Source: Apoderus coryli (Eukaryota > Arthropoda > Insecta > Coleoptera > Attelabidae). Taken from it: a stretch of 64,000 nucleotides of DNA. Location of the stretch: contig OU452207.1 in the NCBI GenBank assembly GCA_911728435.2, positions 13,248,182 to 13,312,181 of the forward strand, in the 5' to 3' direction. Positions 20,388 through 31,379 of the stretch are shown here, piece after piece. Both the position numbers and the translations under genes were made by a program. The notes below the pieces were generated by a model. That model was not told the DNA's origin. It saw nothing but the letters and a program-made list of their open reading frames with translations, and did no database searches. Every line of letters begins with the position of its first letter. Positions within the stretch are counted from its first letter, which is position 1.

Positions 20388-23300
20388 CTAATTTTTTTTT
20401 AAATCGGATATTAAGGCCGTTACACAAGGATTTGGGGCGCAGGTCTTCATTTCATAGATTGCCTCCTCTATAAACTGCCAGATGTGTTGACATTCGTGAG
20501 GATACTGAATATCGAGGGCATGATAAATTTTGTAGAGTACATCAATGGCTCCTATCAAAGAGTCGAATGAATAAATAACTTCGTTTATCACGATGAGGAA
20601 TTTTTCAACTTTTGTAATGGGACCACATATTACAGCAAAAGGTTGAAGTGACAGATCGCATCTTCTCAAATTTTGGAGACGGTCAGATTTCTTTTCCTCG
20701 AGTTCCTCGAATTTCTAAAAGAAAGACATAACCCTTTAAACAATAAAATCTTAATAATTTAGCACATTTGCGATATGAAAACAATAACCACTTCTTTAAA
20801 GATATTTTGATTTTTTTTTCTCCAAGCGACGTTTCGTCCTGAGAGGCCATCATCACATTTTTGTTTCAAATGCGGACCTGAACTTTTGATTCTGTTTTTA
20901 GATTCTACTTGTCATTCTGACTACAGCGGTACATTCTCTGAAGTGATGATAATTAAGTTATGGTCGAAACGTTGTAAACCTAGAAATATTAGCTACCGCT
21001 GCAAGTATAATGATATAGGATCTATATAATCTATATCTATAATGATATAGGATCTAAAATAATGATATAATGATATAGGATCTAAAAACACAATGTACAG
21101 GTCAGTACTTGAAAAAAAAGTTTAAGGTAGCCTCTGGAGGACGAAACATCGTTTCGATTAAAAAATAGGTTTGCATTTTGTAGGCCATACCAAATTGCTA
21201 TGAAGAAGTGGCTTCGATTTTCATATTTCACTTTAAATAAATAAAACCAAAATTGAAAATACATATTTTTTTCTTTGCAGTATATTGTAGGGCATATAAA
21301 TGCATAACTTTATTATCATTTAACTATAATCGTATCTTCAACGGTAAATTAAATTCCCAAGCTGGGCGTTGAATTTGGGACATCATGTAGGTACATACAA
21401 AGTGTTTACTTTTCTTTTACTCTTATAAGTATTAGTAGATGTACAGAAGTTTTCAGCATCAATAAAATTATACTTAAGGCTGTTTGATCAGACCCTAAAT
21501 AAAGGTATAAAAAATGCATGATTATTATTGACACTTTAACAGATGTTTTTATTTTAGTTTTACTTCAAAATAGATTTTTAAGAATTTGTTAAATTGTTCG
21601 TTCTATGCTCAAAAAATAAGTGAACAATCATGCATTTCTTATACTTTTATTTATCTGATCAAATGAATATAATTTCAGTGCTGAAAAATAAAACTCAAAT
21701 TTCCACCAAATAAATTTAATAGAAAATCGTAAATTGTTATTTTTTCAGCCAGACATGTTTCGAGACTAGGTCAGTCCCATCATCAGTGGCAAACATTTAA
21801 AATTTGAGAAAACTTTATTAATTATTTTTATTGCTTGTTATCACAGTTCAGAGATTCTATTGGAGTCACTCTGCGGAAAAAATGTAATTAATATTTTAAA
21901 AAATTTAATATTAAAAAATGATATTAAATTTTATTATAATAATAATTGATTTCCTTTTATATATAATTGTGAATAAAAATATTTTTGAAACACGATTAAC
22001 TTTTTCAGCTTCGCATATTGTACAGGAAGCTATGTGTAGACTGAAAAAAGTTAATTTAGTTTCAAAAACATTTTTATTGACAATACTATATAAAAAGAAA
22101 ACAATTTTATAATAAAATCTAATGTGATTTTTTAATTTTAAATCTTTTAAAATAGTAATTACATTTTTTCCGCAGAGTGACTCCAATAGAATATCTGAAC
22201 TGTGATAACAAGAAATAAAAATAATTCATAAAGTTTTCTCAAATTTTAAATGTTTGCCACTGATGATGGAACTGACCTAGTCTCGAAACATGTCTGGCTG
22301 AAAAAATAACAATTTACAATTTTATATTAAATTTATGTGGTGGAGATTTGACTTTTATTTTTCATCCCTAAAATAATAGGTACTTGTTCATCTTTATCAT
22401 AATTACCTCAACATGAAGAATAAAGCTTTCTGAAATTTCACTTCTTGAAGGTCTCCAGTTTCCACTTTTTCGTTTATTTTTTATTGTAATAGGAGCAAAT
22501 AAATACGGTAGCGTCAAAAAAGCTTTTGTAACGAGATCTGCAAATCAAATGTCATAGATTTTAATCATTTGAAATCAGACTTAATATTAAAAAAATACAA
22601 ATTACACTAATGAAAAATTAATAGTTCTTCTATTATGGATTTCTTCCGTATCTCTTCTAACAAAAGTGATTATGAGAAGGGCAATTTTTCGAATACTTCA
22701 CGCAAGTGAATTCCATAAGAGTAAAAACCTTTAAACAACGCCTGTGAATACTTTTTTGAAATAAAAGTTGTTCACAATTTAATCAAGAAGTATTTGAAAC
22801 GGGAGCTAATAATAATCTCATGATTCATATGCTTACCAACATCGTCCTCAACAACAGAAATTTTTCTGGAATTGGCTTCAGCCAATATGGACTTGCCAAC
22901 TTCTGTTATCTTTAGAAACAATTTTTCCTGATGATTAATAAATTTCTTCTTAAAGTCTCTCTCAAGCTTGAAATTAAAAATTAAATAAATATCCACTGAA
23001 ATAATTTGTTGTAATATATTAACTTACTAATTCCGGTCCTAGACTCGTTGACAGAGCAGCATATCTGTCAAAAACTTCTTGAACTGTTAGGGATGAACTG
23101 CGTAATATACGCCTCCTCTCTTCAAACGTCGCATCCCATAATTGAATCACTTTTTCTTTTGGCTCTATAACCGTTAATAATAAGTTTAAGTGCTCACTTG
23201 GTTCCTCTGAAACCTCTGGAAATACAGTAAATAATAAAGTTTTTTAATAATTCCAACAACACATTATAATAGGAGATCGTGATTAAAACATTATAACTAT

Positions 23301-26300
23301 AAAAAAATAATATGTATAAGTAGGAGTAAAATAAGTAAGTACTGTTTCTAACCCATGATTCCTTATAATATGAAAATTGATAATATTTTATAAGCTATTT
23401 TCTGTAAAGTATTGTCAGATTTGGAAAAAATATTGTGGGTTTTGATATTGAATTGAATTTAATATGTATTGATGTCTTACTTGTGTTTGGGGAGTTTGAA
23501 TGTCGTATTCGTGCTCTCTCTGAAGTTCTTATAGCATTCCTAACATTTACAAATCGGCTCCAAAGCTTTCCTTTTGCCGCTTGTCGTCGATTACCTTTTA
23601 CCTTATTATTCAAAAAAGGCACAAAGTAGGTTTCCTTAATTTCGTTAGGAAATAACTATCTGACTAGCAACATGATCTAAAATATAAGTCTTGACCCTAG
23701 AATAGATATAGAGTTAGTGTCTTCTAATATTGTTTATCTAAGTATTCTCTAGTTCAATATACCCGTTTATTCCTAATTTTTCTATTAAATAGTTTATAAC
23801 TTCTTTTACAAGTCTTTGCCGACAATCATTATTTAAACTAATTTTTCGCAATAGGACAATCCTGCCATCGACCGTTCTTTCCAAAACTGCTTCTAATCCC
23901 TGTAATTATTTAATTATAAGTAGGTATAAACGACGCATGACAAAAATGTATTAAAATTACCTTATCAAAAACTCCTTCTAAATTGCTCAGTTTTTTGTTC
24001 GCCGTTTCTTCACATTCTTCAAGCTTTCTCTTGTTTTCGTTATTTTGCGTGTGAATCCCCAGCTCTTCAAGATAGTTATTTTCAATTTCGGATATTTCAA
24101 TATATTCTCCAGAAGACCATGTTAATGTGTCTGACGTCGAAGAGTAACTAGGTGAGGTGTTAATACCATCTACATTATCTGCCTACATGCAATATTACAT
24201 AATGCACAATGTATACAAAGTGATTCACGGTCGATGACAGGTTAGACGTTCATGGAAAACGAGATATATAGGATTATTTAGAAAATATGGAGGGTTACAT
24301 GTGTCAATCTAATCTATACTTCTAACATATTTTGACATTTGTGCCATTTCCGGTTATGCCGGAAGTTGATACTAATTTTATTTCAAATTGAACATTCTGT
24401 ATTGTATTGCATTTTTAGATATAACAGAAAGTGGCTCAAACCTTAAAATATTCTAGAAGTATAGATTAGCTTGACACAACATGTAAGCACCAAATTTTCA
24501 AAATAATGCTAAGTAGGTATATCTCGTTTTCCATAAATGTCTAACCTGCCGTCGACCGTGAACCATCGTGTATTTGATTAAAACAAAAAAAAACGATTAT
24601 GAAATTATATTAGCGATTGTAGTTAATACCTGTACTATCACGACTTTTCTTAACTTATATTCTTCATACTTTTGTTTGAATAATAATCGGGGTCCTGCTT
24701 TTGGGAAAATTTTATTTATGGTTTCTTCATCCAAAAGATCAAAGGATGCGTCATCAATTCCCTCCTCTAATAGAATTTAAAAATATTTCCCTTTTTAATT
24801 GTTTCACACGAAATGTAATTCAAGTGATAAATTTACGACATGAACCATGTAAGATTGATTATTTTTATTGTACAAAATTCGTATTTAATTAAGTAATGCA
24901 TATTTTGATTTGCCAATAAGTACCTGTCGCATACTCATTTAGGTATTAAATTCTCACAACGAAAGATATTAGAATAAATAAATAGAATATATATTTGGCA
25001 AAAAATTAAAAATAGTCACTGATGATGGACGTGTAGTCCGAAACATGTCTGGCATTTAAAAACAAGGTTTTAACGTATACAGGGTGACATAGAAAAAAGT
25101 ACATTGCATAGTGCCACACAATAGAGGCCACTAAAATAAGATTAAAAGTTCCCATGAACACGGGTCCGCAAGGCCTTCGGTTAAAAGTTGCGGGGTGTTG
25201 AATTTTAATTTTTTAGTTTTTTTGAATATCTTTAGTCAGAGACGCAAGAAATGGATAAAATGTGGTATACAGGGGTTTTTTATCATGCTAAATTCAAATA
25301 TGATCTTAGTTTTGTGATTACTGATAGACGGCGCTACATACAGGGTTCCATCCCTATTGAATCGGTCGTAACTTTTTATACCTTTAACAATTATTACATA
25401 AGTTTGACAAGTGTCATTATGACACATTATTTAATTTTTATTTATCATTGTTTTTGCAAAGGTTACTTTGGCGGTTTTTGAATAATTTGCGTACATTGGC
25501 GGCTTTTAGATGCATTTGTACTGGAACCATTGCTTCTAGCGACTTGGACAAGGTATACCTTTCTTAAGTATAAAAGAAGGGATAACAATTTTTTTCAGTC
25601 GAAAATGACATACCTACAGTGTATAGCAAAAAAATTACGACCGATTCAATAGGGATGGAACCTTGTATGTAGCGCCCTCTATCAGTAATCACAAAACTAT
25701 GATCATATTTGAATTTAGCGTGATAAAAAACCCCTGTATACCACATTTTATCCATTTCTTGCGTCTCTGGCAAAAGATATTCAAAAAAACCCAAAAAAAA
25801 AATTCAAATTCAACACCCCGTATCTTTTAACCGAAGGCCTTGCGGACACGTGTTCATGGGAACTTTTTTTCTTATTTTTGTGTCCTCTATTGTGTGGCAG
25901 TATGCAATGTACTTTTTTCTATGTCACCCTGTATATATAGATCATTTTGTGGAGTAGACGTCGTTTTATTCAAATCATTAAAAATAATTTGTAGACATAT
26001 CAACAAACAAAACATATAAAACATAAGAATAATAATAATTAATACTATACATTGTACAGGTACATCGTCAAATAAATAAATACTTAGACATCAGGTATTG
26101 GCATAATATTTACGCAATAAGTATAATATGAATTATATTATTTGAATACGAATTTTGTGATAACTATTATTGGAGATAAGAATTTAAAGAAAATACGACG
26201 TTTGCATTTAAAAAAAAACATTGATTTAGGCTAACTATATCTTAATCAAACCAAGCTGTACCTATTCTCTTTTGGTCTCGACACTACTAAAATTAGAGAA

Positions 26301-26714
26301 TCTACCTACCACATTTTTCATGTTTTTTTCTAAATTTAAAAAGAAAAAGTTAAGGGAGTGGCAAATTTCAGTGGGACGCCATGTACCTACGTATTTATAG
26401 AAATCATAAAAAACACCTAAAATTATTTTGTTGAATATTTGTCTTAAACGGTCCTACACAAGTACCTACATAATAGTAAATCAAAAATACAAATCAGAAA
26501 ATAATAATACTGATTTCATCAAAATCATGCGTGGATAACCTATCAGTAAATTAAATTTACATAGGCACTTAGGCATGCCCATCTAGCGAAGATAGGTATC
26601 TTTTTAAAATTGGTGTACTTAGATATTTATTGGTGGAGAAACAAGAGCTTAATATCATAATTACCTACCTGCAAACTTTTCCAGCACTTCACCAGTGAAG
26701 TTAAAACTTTCCAT
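20388..26714 (-). CDS. Nine-exon SAM-domain protein (SAMD3-like family), one frameshift
   Basis: Exons on the minus strand: 26669-26714, 24630-24766, 23961-24182, 23763-23899, 23481-23696, 23028-23215, 22837-22966, 22407-22537, 20388-20714. Every junction has GT and AG and the phases agree, giving about 510 codons. Exons 1-2 form a SAM-like domain (MESFNFTGEVLEKFA, IDDASFDLLDEETI, KIFPKAGPRLLFK). Exon 3 is acidic linker and coiled coil; exons 4-5 carry LVKEVINYLIEKLGI and TYFVPFLNNK...GKLWSRFVNVRNAI; exons 6-8 RRRILRSSS, LPYLFAPI, NWRPSRSEISESFI; exon 9 LQPFAVICG and HIWQFIEEAIYE. This order matches the large SAMD3-like family in fish and insects. Exon 5 needs removal of one base at about 23648-23659 to keep frame. 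Several introns contain transposons. Molecular role unknown. Confidence 0.75.
20750..21250. repeat. Fold-back element in the last intron of the SAM gene
   Basis: The left arm (about 20775-20870, containing ATATGAAAAC, CCACTTCTT and GACGTTTCGTCCT) reappears inverted at about 21110-21235. Both arms hold a CGAAAC-type hammerhead 3' core, but the CUGAUGA core is altered to GUGAUGA in the copies at 20825-20860 (minus) and 20940-20980 (plus). Probably decayed Penelope or retrozyme termini. Confidence 0.55.
21009..21090 (+). repeat. Tandem ATGATATAGGATCT repeat
   Basis: Three close copies of ATGATATAGGATCT (starting about 21009, 21042 and 21070) with AT-rich variants between. A minisatellite inside the fold-back element. 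Confidence 0.7.
21748..21790 (-). ncRNA. Hammerhead ribozyme, minimal type I
   Basis: Minus strand: stem I GCCA, core CUGAUGA, spacer U, stem II GGGACU-GACCU-AGUCUC (6 bp with one G-U), core GAAA, stem III ACAUGU, cleavage base C, stem I return UGGC (4 bp, perfect). ACAUGU is self-complementary, which favours a dimeric ribozyme. The inverted copy 470 bp to the right shares the core. Confidence 0.82.
22256..22298 (+). ncRNA. Hammerhead ribozyme, minimal type I, mirrored copy
   Basis: Same layout as the copy at 21748-21790: GCCA, CUGAUGA, stem II, GAAA, ACAUGU, C, UGGC. One base change in stem II (GGAACU instead of GGGACU) disrupts a pair, so this copy is probably weaker. Confidence 0.75.
25015..25053 (+). 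ncRNA. Hammerhead ribozyme, minimal type I
   Basis: Stem I GUCA, core CUGAUGA, spacer U, stem II GGAC-GUGUA-GUCC (4 bp, perfect), core GAAA, stem III ACAUGU, cleavage base C, stem I return UGGC (4 bp with one G-U). Lies 26 bp left of the MITE at 25080, in intron 1 of the SAM gene. Confidence 0.78.
25080..25931. mobile_element. MITE of Tc1/mariner type with long terminal inverted repeats
   Basis: Starts CAGGGTGACATAG after TA and ends CTATGTCACCCTG before TA. The arms pair for roughly 300 bp (25080-25375 with 25625-25931), including AAGGCCTTCGGTTAAA and ATTCAATAGGGATGGAACC-type blocks on both sides. The 250-bp middle has no transposase. TA duplication and CAGGGTG ends match mariner-class elements such as the one at 41448, but the rest of the arms is unrelated. 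Open frames across the arms are incidental. Confidence 0.88.
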
Positions 26715-26931
26715 AGTTCACAAACACCACATACCACGCCACACAAAACAAAATAGAAATAGCTATAATCGTTGATTGAAATTTTCAATCAACGCTATAA
26801 TGTATTATGAATAAATTATATTTAAGATACTTAGTCTTTGCTAGAAGAAACCCGCATCAGCCACCTGCATGTGATAAACAATACCTATAAACCTGTTTTG
26901 GATTTTTGCCCATTTCACACGCGGTACGCGG

Positions 26932-27877
26932 TAATCGCGGAATGCGCGGTGAGCACGGCGCACTATGGAATGGCCACCGATGGATGTCATATTGAAGGCG
27001 CGTAATTTAAATCATAAAACAATTGAGTAAGGGCGAAATAACAATTATTCATTTGAATATTATACCTATTAATTTATTTTTTGCCCATTACACAACATGC
27101 ATTTTAACGGGACTAAACGTTAAATACACTTTTATACATACAATAATTGAAAATTTTAAAACTCGTTAAAAGATAAATCTACATTTAAACCAAACATTTC
27201 TCACCTATTTATCTAAAAGTTGTATAACTGTGGTTTTGAATAAGGAACATATAATATGTATTTTAATCGTTATCCAACATTGTTTTATAAAATTGTATTA
27301 TTGCACTTTATTCAAATGTATTTTACTGTTTATACAACTTTTCCGTAGACAAACAGATCATTTTTTACCATGCAATACTTGTATAACCCTTAAAGCGCTA
27401 ATCGCGGAATGCGCAGTGAGCACGGCGCACTATGGAATGGCCACCGATGGATGTCATATTGAAGGCGCGTAATTTAAATCATAAAACAATTGAGTAAGGG
27501 CGAAATAACAATTATTCATTTGAATATTATACCTATTAAATTTATTTTTTGCCGATTACACAACATGCATTTTAAAAGAAGGAATAACAATTAATAAATA
27601 AACGTTAAATACACTTTTATACATACAATAATTGAAAATTTTAAAACTCGTTAAAAGATAAATCTACATTTAAACCTAACATTTCTCACCTGTTTATCTA
27701 AAAATTGAATAACTGTGGTTTTCAATAAGGAACATATAATTTGTATTTTAATCGTTATCCAACATTGTTTTATAAAATTGTATTATTGTTCTTTATTCAA
27801 ATGTATTTTACTGTTTATACAATTTTTCCTTATACAAACAGATCATTTATTGCCATGCAATACTTGTATAACCCTTA
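26932..27877 (+). repeat. Two-copy tandem duplication, unit about 470 bp
   Basis: 26932-27398 is repeated at 27399-27877: both units open with TAATCGCGGAATGCGC, continue through GGAATGGCCACCGATGGATG and end near ATACTTGTATAACCC. Copy 2 differs by scattered substitutions and an indel of about 15 bp near 27570. The high-GC start followed by an AT-rich body resembles one satellite or element monomer. No coding function is apparent. Confidence 0.9.
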
Positions 27878-28309
27878 TGCTCACGTTTCCAGAAAAAAGA
27901 GTTCATTTGTAGCAATAATACCATATTTATACGTAATACAAAATTGTTATGTTAATTATATTGCACTATATTATGAGTAATAAACAGGACCCAATACAAA
28001 AATTGCATAGACCTATTTTTCTCAGTGTACATTACATAAAATCGTTTAAAAATGTTATTTTTATTTTAGCTGATAAATTACCTACATTTTACATTTTTTT
28101 ACTTTAAAAACTCTCAGCACACTTATTTTACATTAAAACTCTGGATTTAAAAACAAAATAAATAGTTTTTGTATTTTGGCCGCATGATCCCATATGACCT
28201 CACCACCCGCCAGAACGTGTTAAGTTGCATATGTACATAAAACACAAATTATAATTTAATGTTTACCTTTATTTTAAAATACAAGAAAGTTTATAACTAT
28301 TACAAAAAA
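27878..28309. other. AT-rich spacer
   Basis: Nothing recognisable between the tandem duplication and the SINE head. Confidence 0.4.
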
Positions 28310-28376
28310 GCCTCAGTGGTGTAGTGGGTAAGATGCTACTTGGTCACGCAAGTGGCCCAGGTTCGAATCCCACTAA
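28310..28376 (+). repeat. tRNA-like SINE head
   Basis: A box (AGTGGTGTAGTGGGTA) and perfect B box (GGTTCGAATCC) at tRNA spacing; a CTTG...CAAG anticodon-like stem has a 6-nt loop instead of 7, and there is no good acceptor stem. A tRNA-derived SINE is the likeliest reading. It differs from the heads at 5213 and 32765. Confidence 0.65.
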
Positions 28377-28490
28377 CATGTACCTACTCATGACTTTTAT
28401 TTATTTTAAGTACATTTTCTGAACATTATTTTAACTATTTAGATTCTAAATTTTAGAACTACCTACCCTAATTTAATTTACACGATCATT

Positions 28491-28832
28491 TTACCATGGT
28501 ACCCTTCCCTCCGGATTGAAATAATCCATAAAATTGTCTCGGACAATCTTCGCGTTGCCCGAAGTATTTCCTGGGTTTCTTCTTTCTAAGTTTTCCATGG
28601 TAATATTTTGTGCATTGTATCCTTCAGAAATTATAGCCCCGGTTTCAGAGTTTGCTCGATAGAAATATTTTTGAGGTGCATAAGAATTTTTTTTATAAAA
28701 ATACGATCCACTATTAGCCGGTGGAACAAGCGCTATGTGCTTTTCATCTATCGCATCAAGACAATGAGGAAAGTTCCATCGTTCTTCATACATATTTGCT
28801 ATATCTTTCCATTCTTCTTCAGATGTAGGAAA
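28491..28832 (-). pseudogene. Harbinger (PIF) transposase fragment with internal deletion
   Basis: An exon behind a TTTCAG acceptor reads FPTSEEEW, then WNFPHCLDAIDEKHI and PPANSGSYFY, the region of the first catalytic aspartate of HARBI1-type transposases (usually GAIDGKH). It then jumps directly to the C-terminal end (RDNFMDYFNPEGRVPW), so the middle of the catalytic domain, including the second Asp and Glu, is missing. It lies head to head with a partner-gene relic at 28884-29635, the usual two-gene layout of Harbinger elements. Confidence 0.82.
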
Positions 28833-28883
28833 CTGAAATATATAAACAACAGCATTATGTACATATCAAAATTATTTGTTTTC

Positions 28884-29635
28884 ATAGAGAGAAAACTGAA
28901 GATTCTTCAAATGCCAATCAACAATGTTCATCTGATAGTGTATCTACAGACAATAACGCGGCCTGTTCGAGATCGACAAATAATAATTCATCTCGTCCAA
29001 AAAAACCTGGTAAAATAAAAAGAAAAGATTAAAGCTAAGCAAATGAAGTCCAATTGTGACAGAAGATCGCTGTGATATTATTGGCAAAAATGTGGCCATA
29101 AAATTGAGATGCGAAAGAAATATTAGTCGCAGAAAAACTTGTTAATGATTTACTTTTTCAAGCAGAAATAAGACATCTCACTCTCAAGCACGCTTATATT
29201 AATGTGAGAGATATTTTGAGACAAAATCAACGAAGCTATGTTCCTGCTCAGCAATATCGACAAAAAGTGATGCACTATTTGTCGATATTCCTTCTCTCAC
29301 TTCCAATAGGACATATACCCCTATAAGTTATGTTTCTTCCGAAAGTCCTAGCCCACCGTGCTTTCCATTTTCCACCAGTAAGAGAGAGTTGTTTTCAATC
29401 ATTTCCAACTAACCATCTACCCACCCATCACCAAGGCAATCCCTACTCTACACAAATACAAACACCTACATTTCCGGGAACACCGCATTCCAACTATACA
29501 CAAATGCAAACACCCACAATTCCGGTAAATCGACCAGGTGAAACTGAGGTAGTGTTATCGATTGCAGATTCTGCAGCGGGATTCCTTAATAATTTCAGTG
29601 TTGATGATGATGAATTATTTGTACGCGACAGTTAG
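28884..29635 (+). pseudogene. Harbinger partner (MADF/BESS-like) protein, C-terminal relic
   Basis: The plus strand reads a serine- and asparagine-rich linker followed by a basic patch (RPKKPGKIKRK), then LVNDLLFQAEIRHLTLKH, and finally a proline- and threonine-rich tail (29330-29635) ending SADSAAGF-type and acidic DDDELF residues. Several stops and frame changes separate the blocks. Harbinger transposons carry such a second gene, a MADF or Myb-like DNA-binding partner that brings the transposase to the ends. The MADF domain itself is not visible, so the assignment rests on position and the tail character. Confidence 0.5.
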
Positions 29636-29754
29636 ATTTTTATAATTAAAATTGTTATTTTCTCAATCAATATTTAGACTTTGCAAAAATAACTAAACGA
29701 CTAACCATATGTTTAAAGAAAAATACAAACCTTATCTATAACGAAGCTTTTATA

Positions 29755-30523
29755 TGATCATTTAATGCCTCAAAAAATTTATTAATTAATGCACCAATTT
29801 TACAATATCCAGATTTCTCCAAACCTTTTATTTTGACAACCGAGGCATCAAACGTTGCTTTAGGTGCCGGAAATATAAATTCTGATAAACCAGTCGCTTA
29901 TGCATCCAGAACTCTGAATGAAACAGAACAAAGATATAGTACAATAGAAAAAGCTATTGTATGGGCATGCAAATATTTTGGACCCTATCTTTTTGGCAGG
30001 AAATTTACAATTTATACTGACCATCGACCCCTAATCGGCTATTTAAATTAATAATTAATAAACTAAATTTAAATGTTGGTGCCTTATTGTGACATTGGTA
30101 CATAAACCCAGCCACCACAAGAACGCCCTCTATACGGAAGGTATCGTAAGAAACCTATGAAGATTGAGATGGTCACTTTCCTACCAGCCAGCAACAAGTA
30201 AACACACAAGACGTACTACGTACTCGGGTCCTCCGCCATATTTATGCTATGTTAAATAATTACCGTACTTAATATATGTAATAATAAACGACTATACGAA
30301 ACGCGGGTTATCTTATTTATTGTTAGAACACTACACTTATCAAGAATATATTTAAATGCAATCAATAAAATAGATAATGAATCTGTTGAAAATAACCGTG
30401 GCGATATAAATGATGAATCTGATGAGTATTTAAAAAATATAGCGGAACAAATCGAACACGAACTTCCTAATAATATAGACCTATACCCTTTGATACCTGG
30501 TGCTCCGAAACATGTTTGGTAAA
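29755..30523 (+). pseudogene. Gypsy RNase H fragment with an insertion before the integrase linker
   Basis: 29755-30052 encodes NAPILQYPDFSKPF, a TTEASNVALGA RNase H start, PVAYASRTLNETEQRYSTIE and YTDHRPL, a Ty3/Gypsy RNase H with the catalytic D of DASx changed to E. A stop follows at 30050. About 290 bp later, from 30338, the frame resumes at LSRIYLNAIN, wording that normally follows the end of RNase H. The intervening 30070-30335 starts TGTTGG, ends near GAACA and contains AATAAA, like a solo LTR, but no target duplication was found. Confidence 0.7.
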
Positions 30524-30667
30524 TATAAAGATTTTTAGAGAAATCTATTAAATTTATTACGTGGAGGTTGCCTTTATTTCAAAAATATTTGTATATACAA
30601 ATATTTTTGAAATAAAGGCAACCTCCACGTAATAAATTTAATAGATTTCTCTAAAAATCTTTATATT
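30522..30667. repeat. Perfect 146-bp palindrome
   Basis: 73-bp arms meet with no spacer at 30594/30595 (centre GTATATAC). As read, every base pairs. On the left it is preceded by a damaged hammerhead 3' core (CCGAAACATGTTTGG, 30499-30513), and on the right, after 60 bp, by a hammerhead on the opposite strand (30731-30768), so it looks like two tails of the same element joined head to head. Confidence 0.9.
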
Positions 30668-30730
30668 ATTATTATTAATTATAATTATATATATTAATTA
30701 TTATGTTCAAATCGTGATTGGGGTCAGAGT

Positions 30731-30768
30731 GCCAGACATGTTGCGGAATATCATTCCATCTTCAGTGG
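30731..30768 (-). ncRNA. Hammerhead ribozyme, core-mutated
   Basis: Minus strand: CCA, core CUGAAGA, stem II GGAAU-GAU-AUUCC (5 bp, perfect), then GCAA in place of the invariant GAAA, ACAUGU, C, UGGC. The A-to-C change in the core should abolish cleavage. Confidence 0.65.
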
Positions 30769-30949
30769 ATTATTGTACATAGTCTCGGAAATTATACAAT
30801 AATTATAGTCGAACTTGGGCATGGCAATTTAAACATCTATACAGACTGAAAATATTATGCATTCGACATAGAAATATTATAAGTTAAAAAAAATATTCGG
30901 GACTTAATGGGTTAATACACAAAAAGTTTTAGAGAGATTGACTCCAACA

Positions 30950-31205
30950 AACCCGGAAAATTCAGAACCAACAACGTCAAATTTCCATGTTATGCCTGAT
31001 TTGTCCAAAGTTATTGGATATTTCGATGCAGATAAAGGCGAAGCATTGATACAAGTGCGACACTAAATGGATGGCCACAATCATACACACTTGAGACTGC
31101 CCGTGCGCATTTAACCGGTACAGCAATATACGAAAGCAGATAAAATAATTGACTGGGAAGATTTTAAGGTCGAATTCAAGAAATCATTTGGACAAACAGT
31201 AAAAT
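30950..31205 (+). pseudogene. Gypsy-type gag fragment
   Basis: Reads FHVMPDLSKVIGYFD, DKGEA, then LETARAHLTG-like and IIDWEDFKVEFKKSFGQT segments in shifting frames. The IxxFDG...W...F...F pattern is that of retrotransposon Gag. No zinc knuckle or protease follows, and the source element is not identifiable. Confidence 0.5.
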
Positions 31206-31379
31206 TTTGTTTAATATACAATTTTTTTAATATAGATTGTTTAGTATTACTATATGAAGCCCTAGAAAAAGCTTTTTTTCTTCTGCTATATCTTATTTTT
31301 CTAAAAAAAGAGTAAAATGAATGATACCATATAATAATTTTTTATGATAAAGTTGTTATAATTAAACAATATATTTTAA

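Larger units (their letters stand above)
21683..22364. mobile_element. Near full-length palindromic element with a hammerhead in each arm
   Basis: About 680 bp in which the left half is the imperfect reverse complement of the right half, from AATAAAACTCAAATTTCCACC at the left edge to GGTGGAGATTTGACTTTTAT at the right, with the axis near 22023. Each arm carries a hammerhead pointing inward from the sequence ends (21748-21790 minus, 22256-22298 plus). No ORF. It sits in intron 8 of the SAM gene. It may be a head-to-head pair of Penelope tails or of hammerhead-bearing nonautonomous retroelements. Confidence 0.75.

Noticed and set aside
20937..20985. Hammerhead-like GUGAUGA...CGAAAC on the plus strand
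   Set aside because: The invariant first C of the core is G and stem II does not pair next to the core; kept only as a decayed remnant.
21009..21090. Regular ATGATATAGGATCT repeats as a possible CRISPR-like array
   Set aside because: Repeats overlap or abut, have no unique spacers, and the genome is eukaryotic.
25251..25794. Two open frames of 76 codons on opposite strands with nearly the same protein
   Set aside because: They are the two inverted arms of the MITE read outward, not genes.
28310..28376. Functional tRNA gene
   Set aside because: A and B boxes are good but acceptor and anticodon arms do not fold properly; a SINE head fits better.
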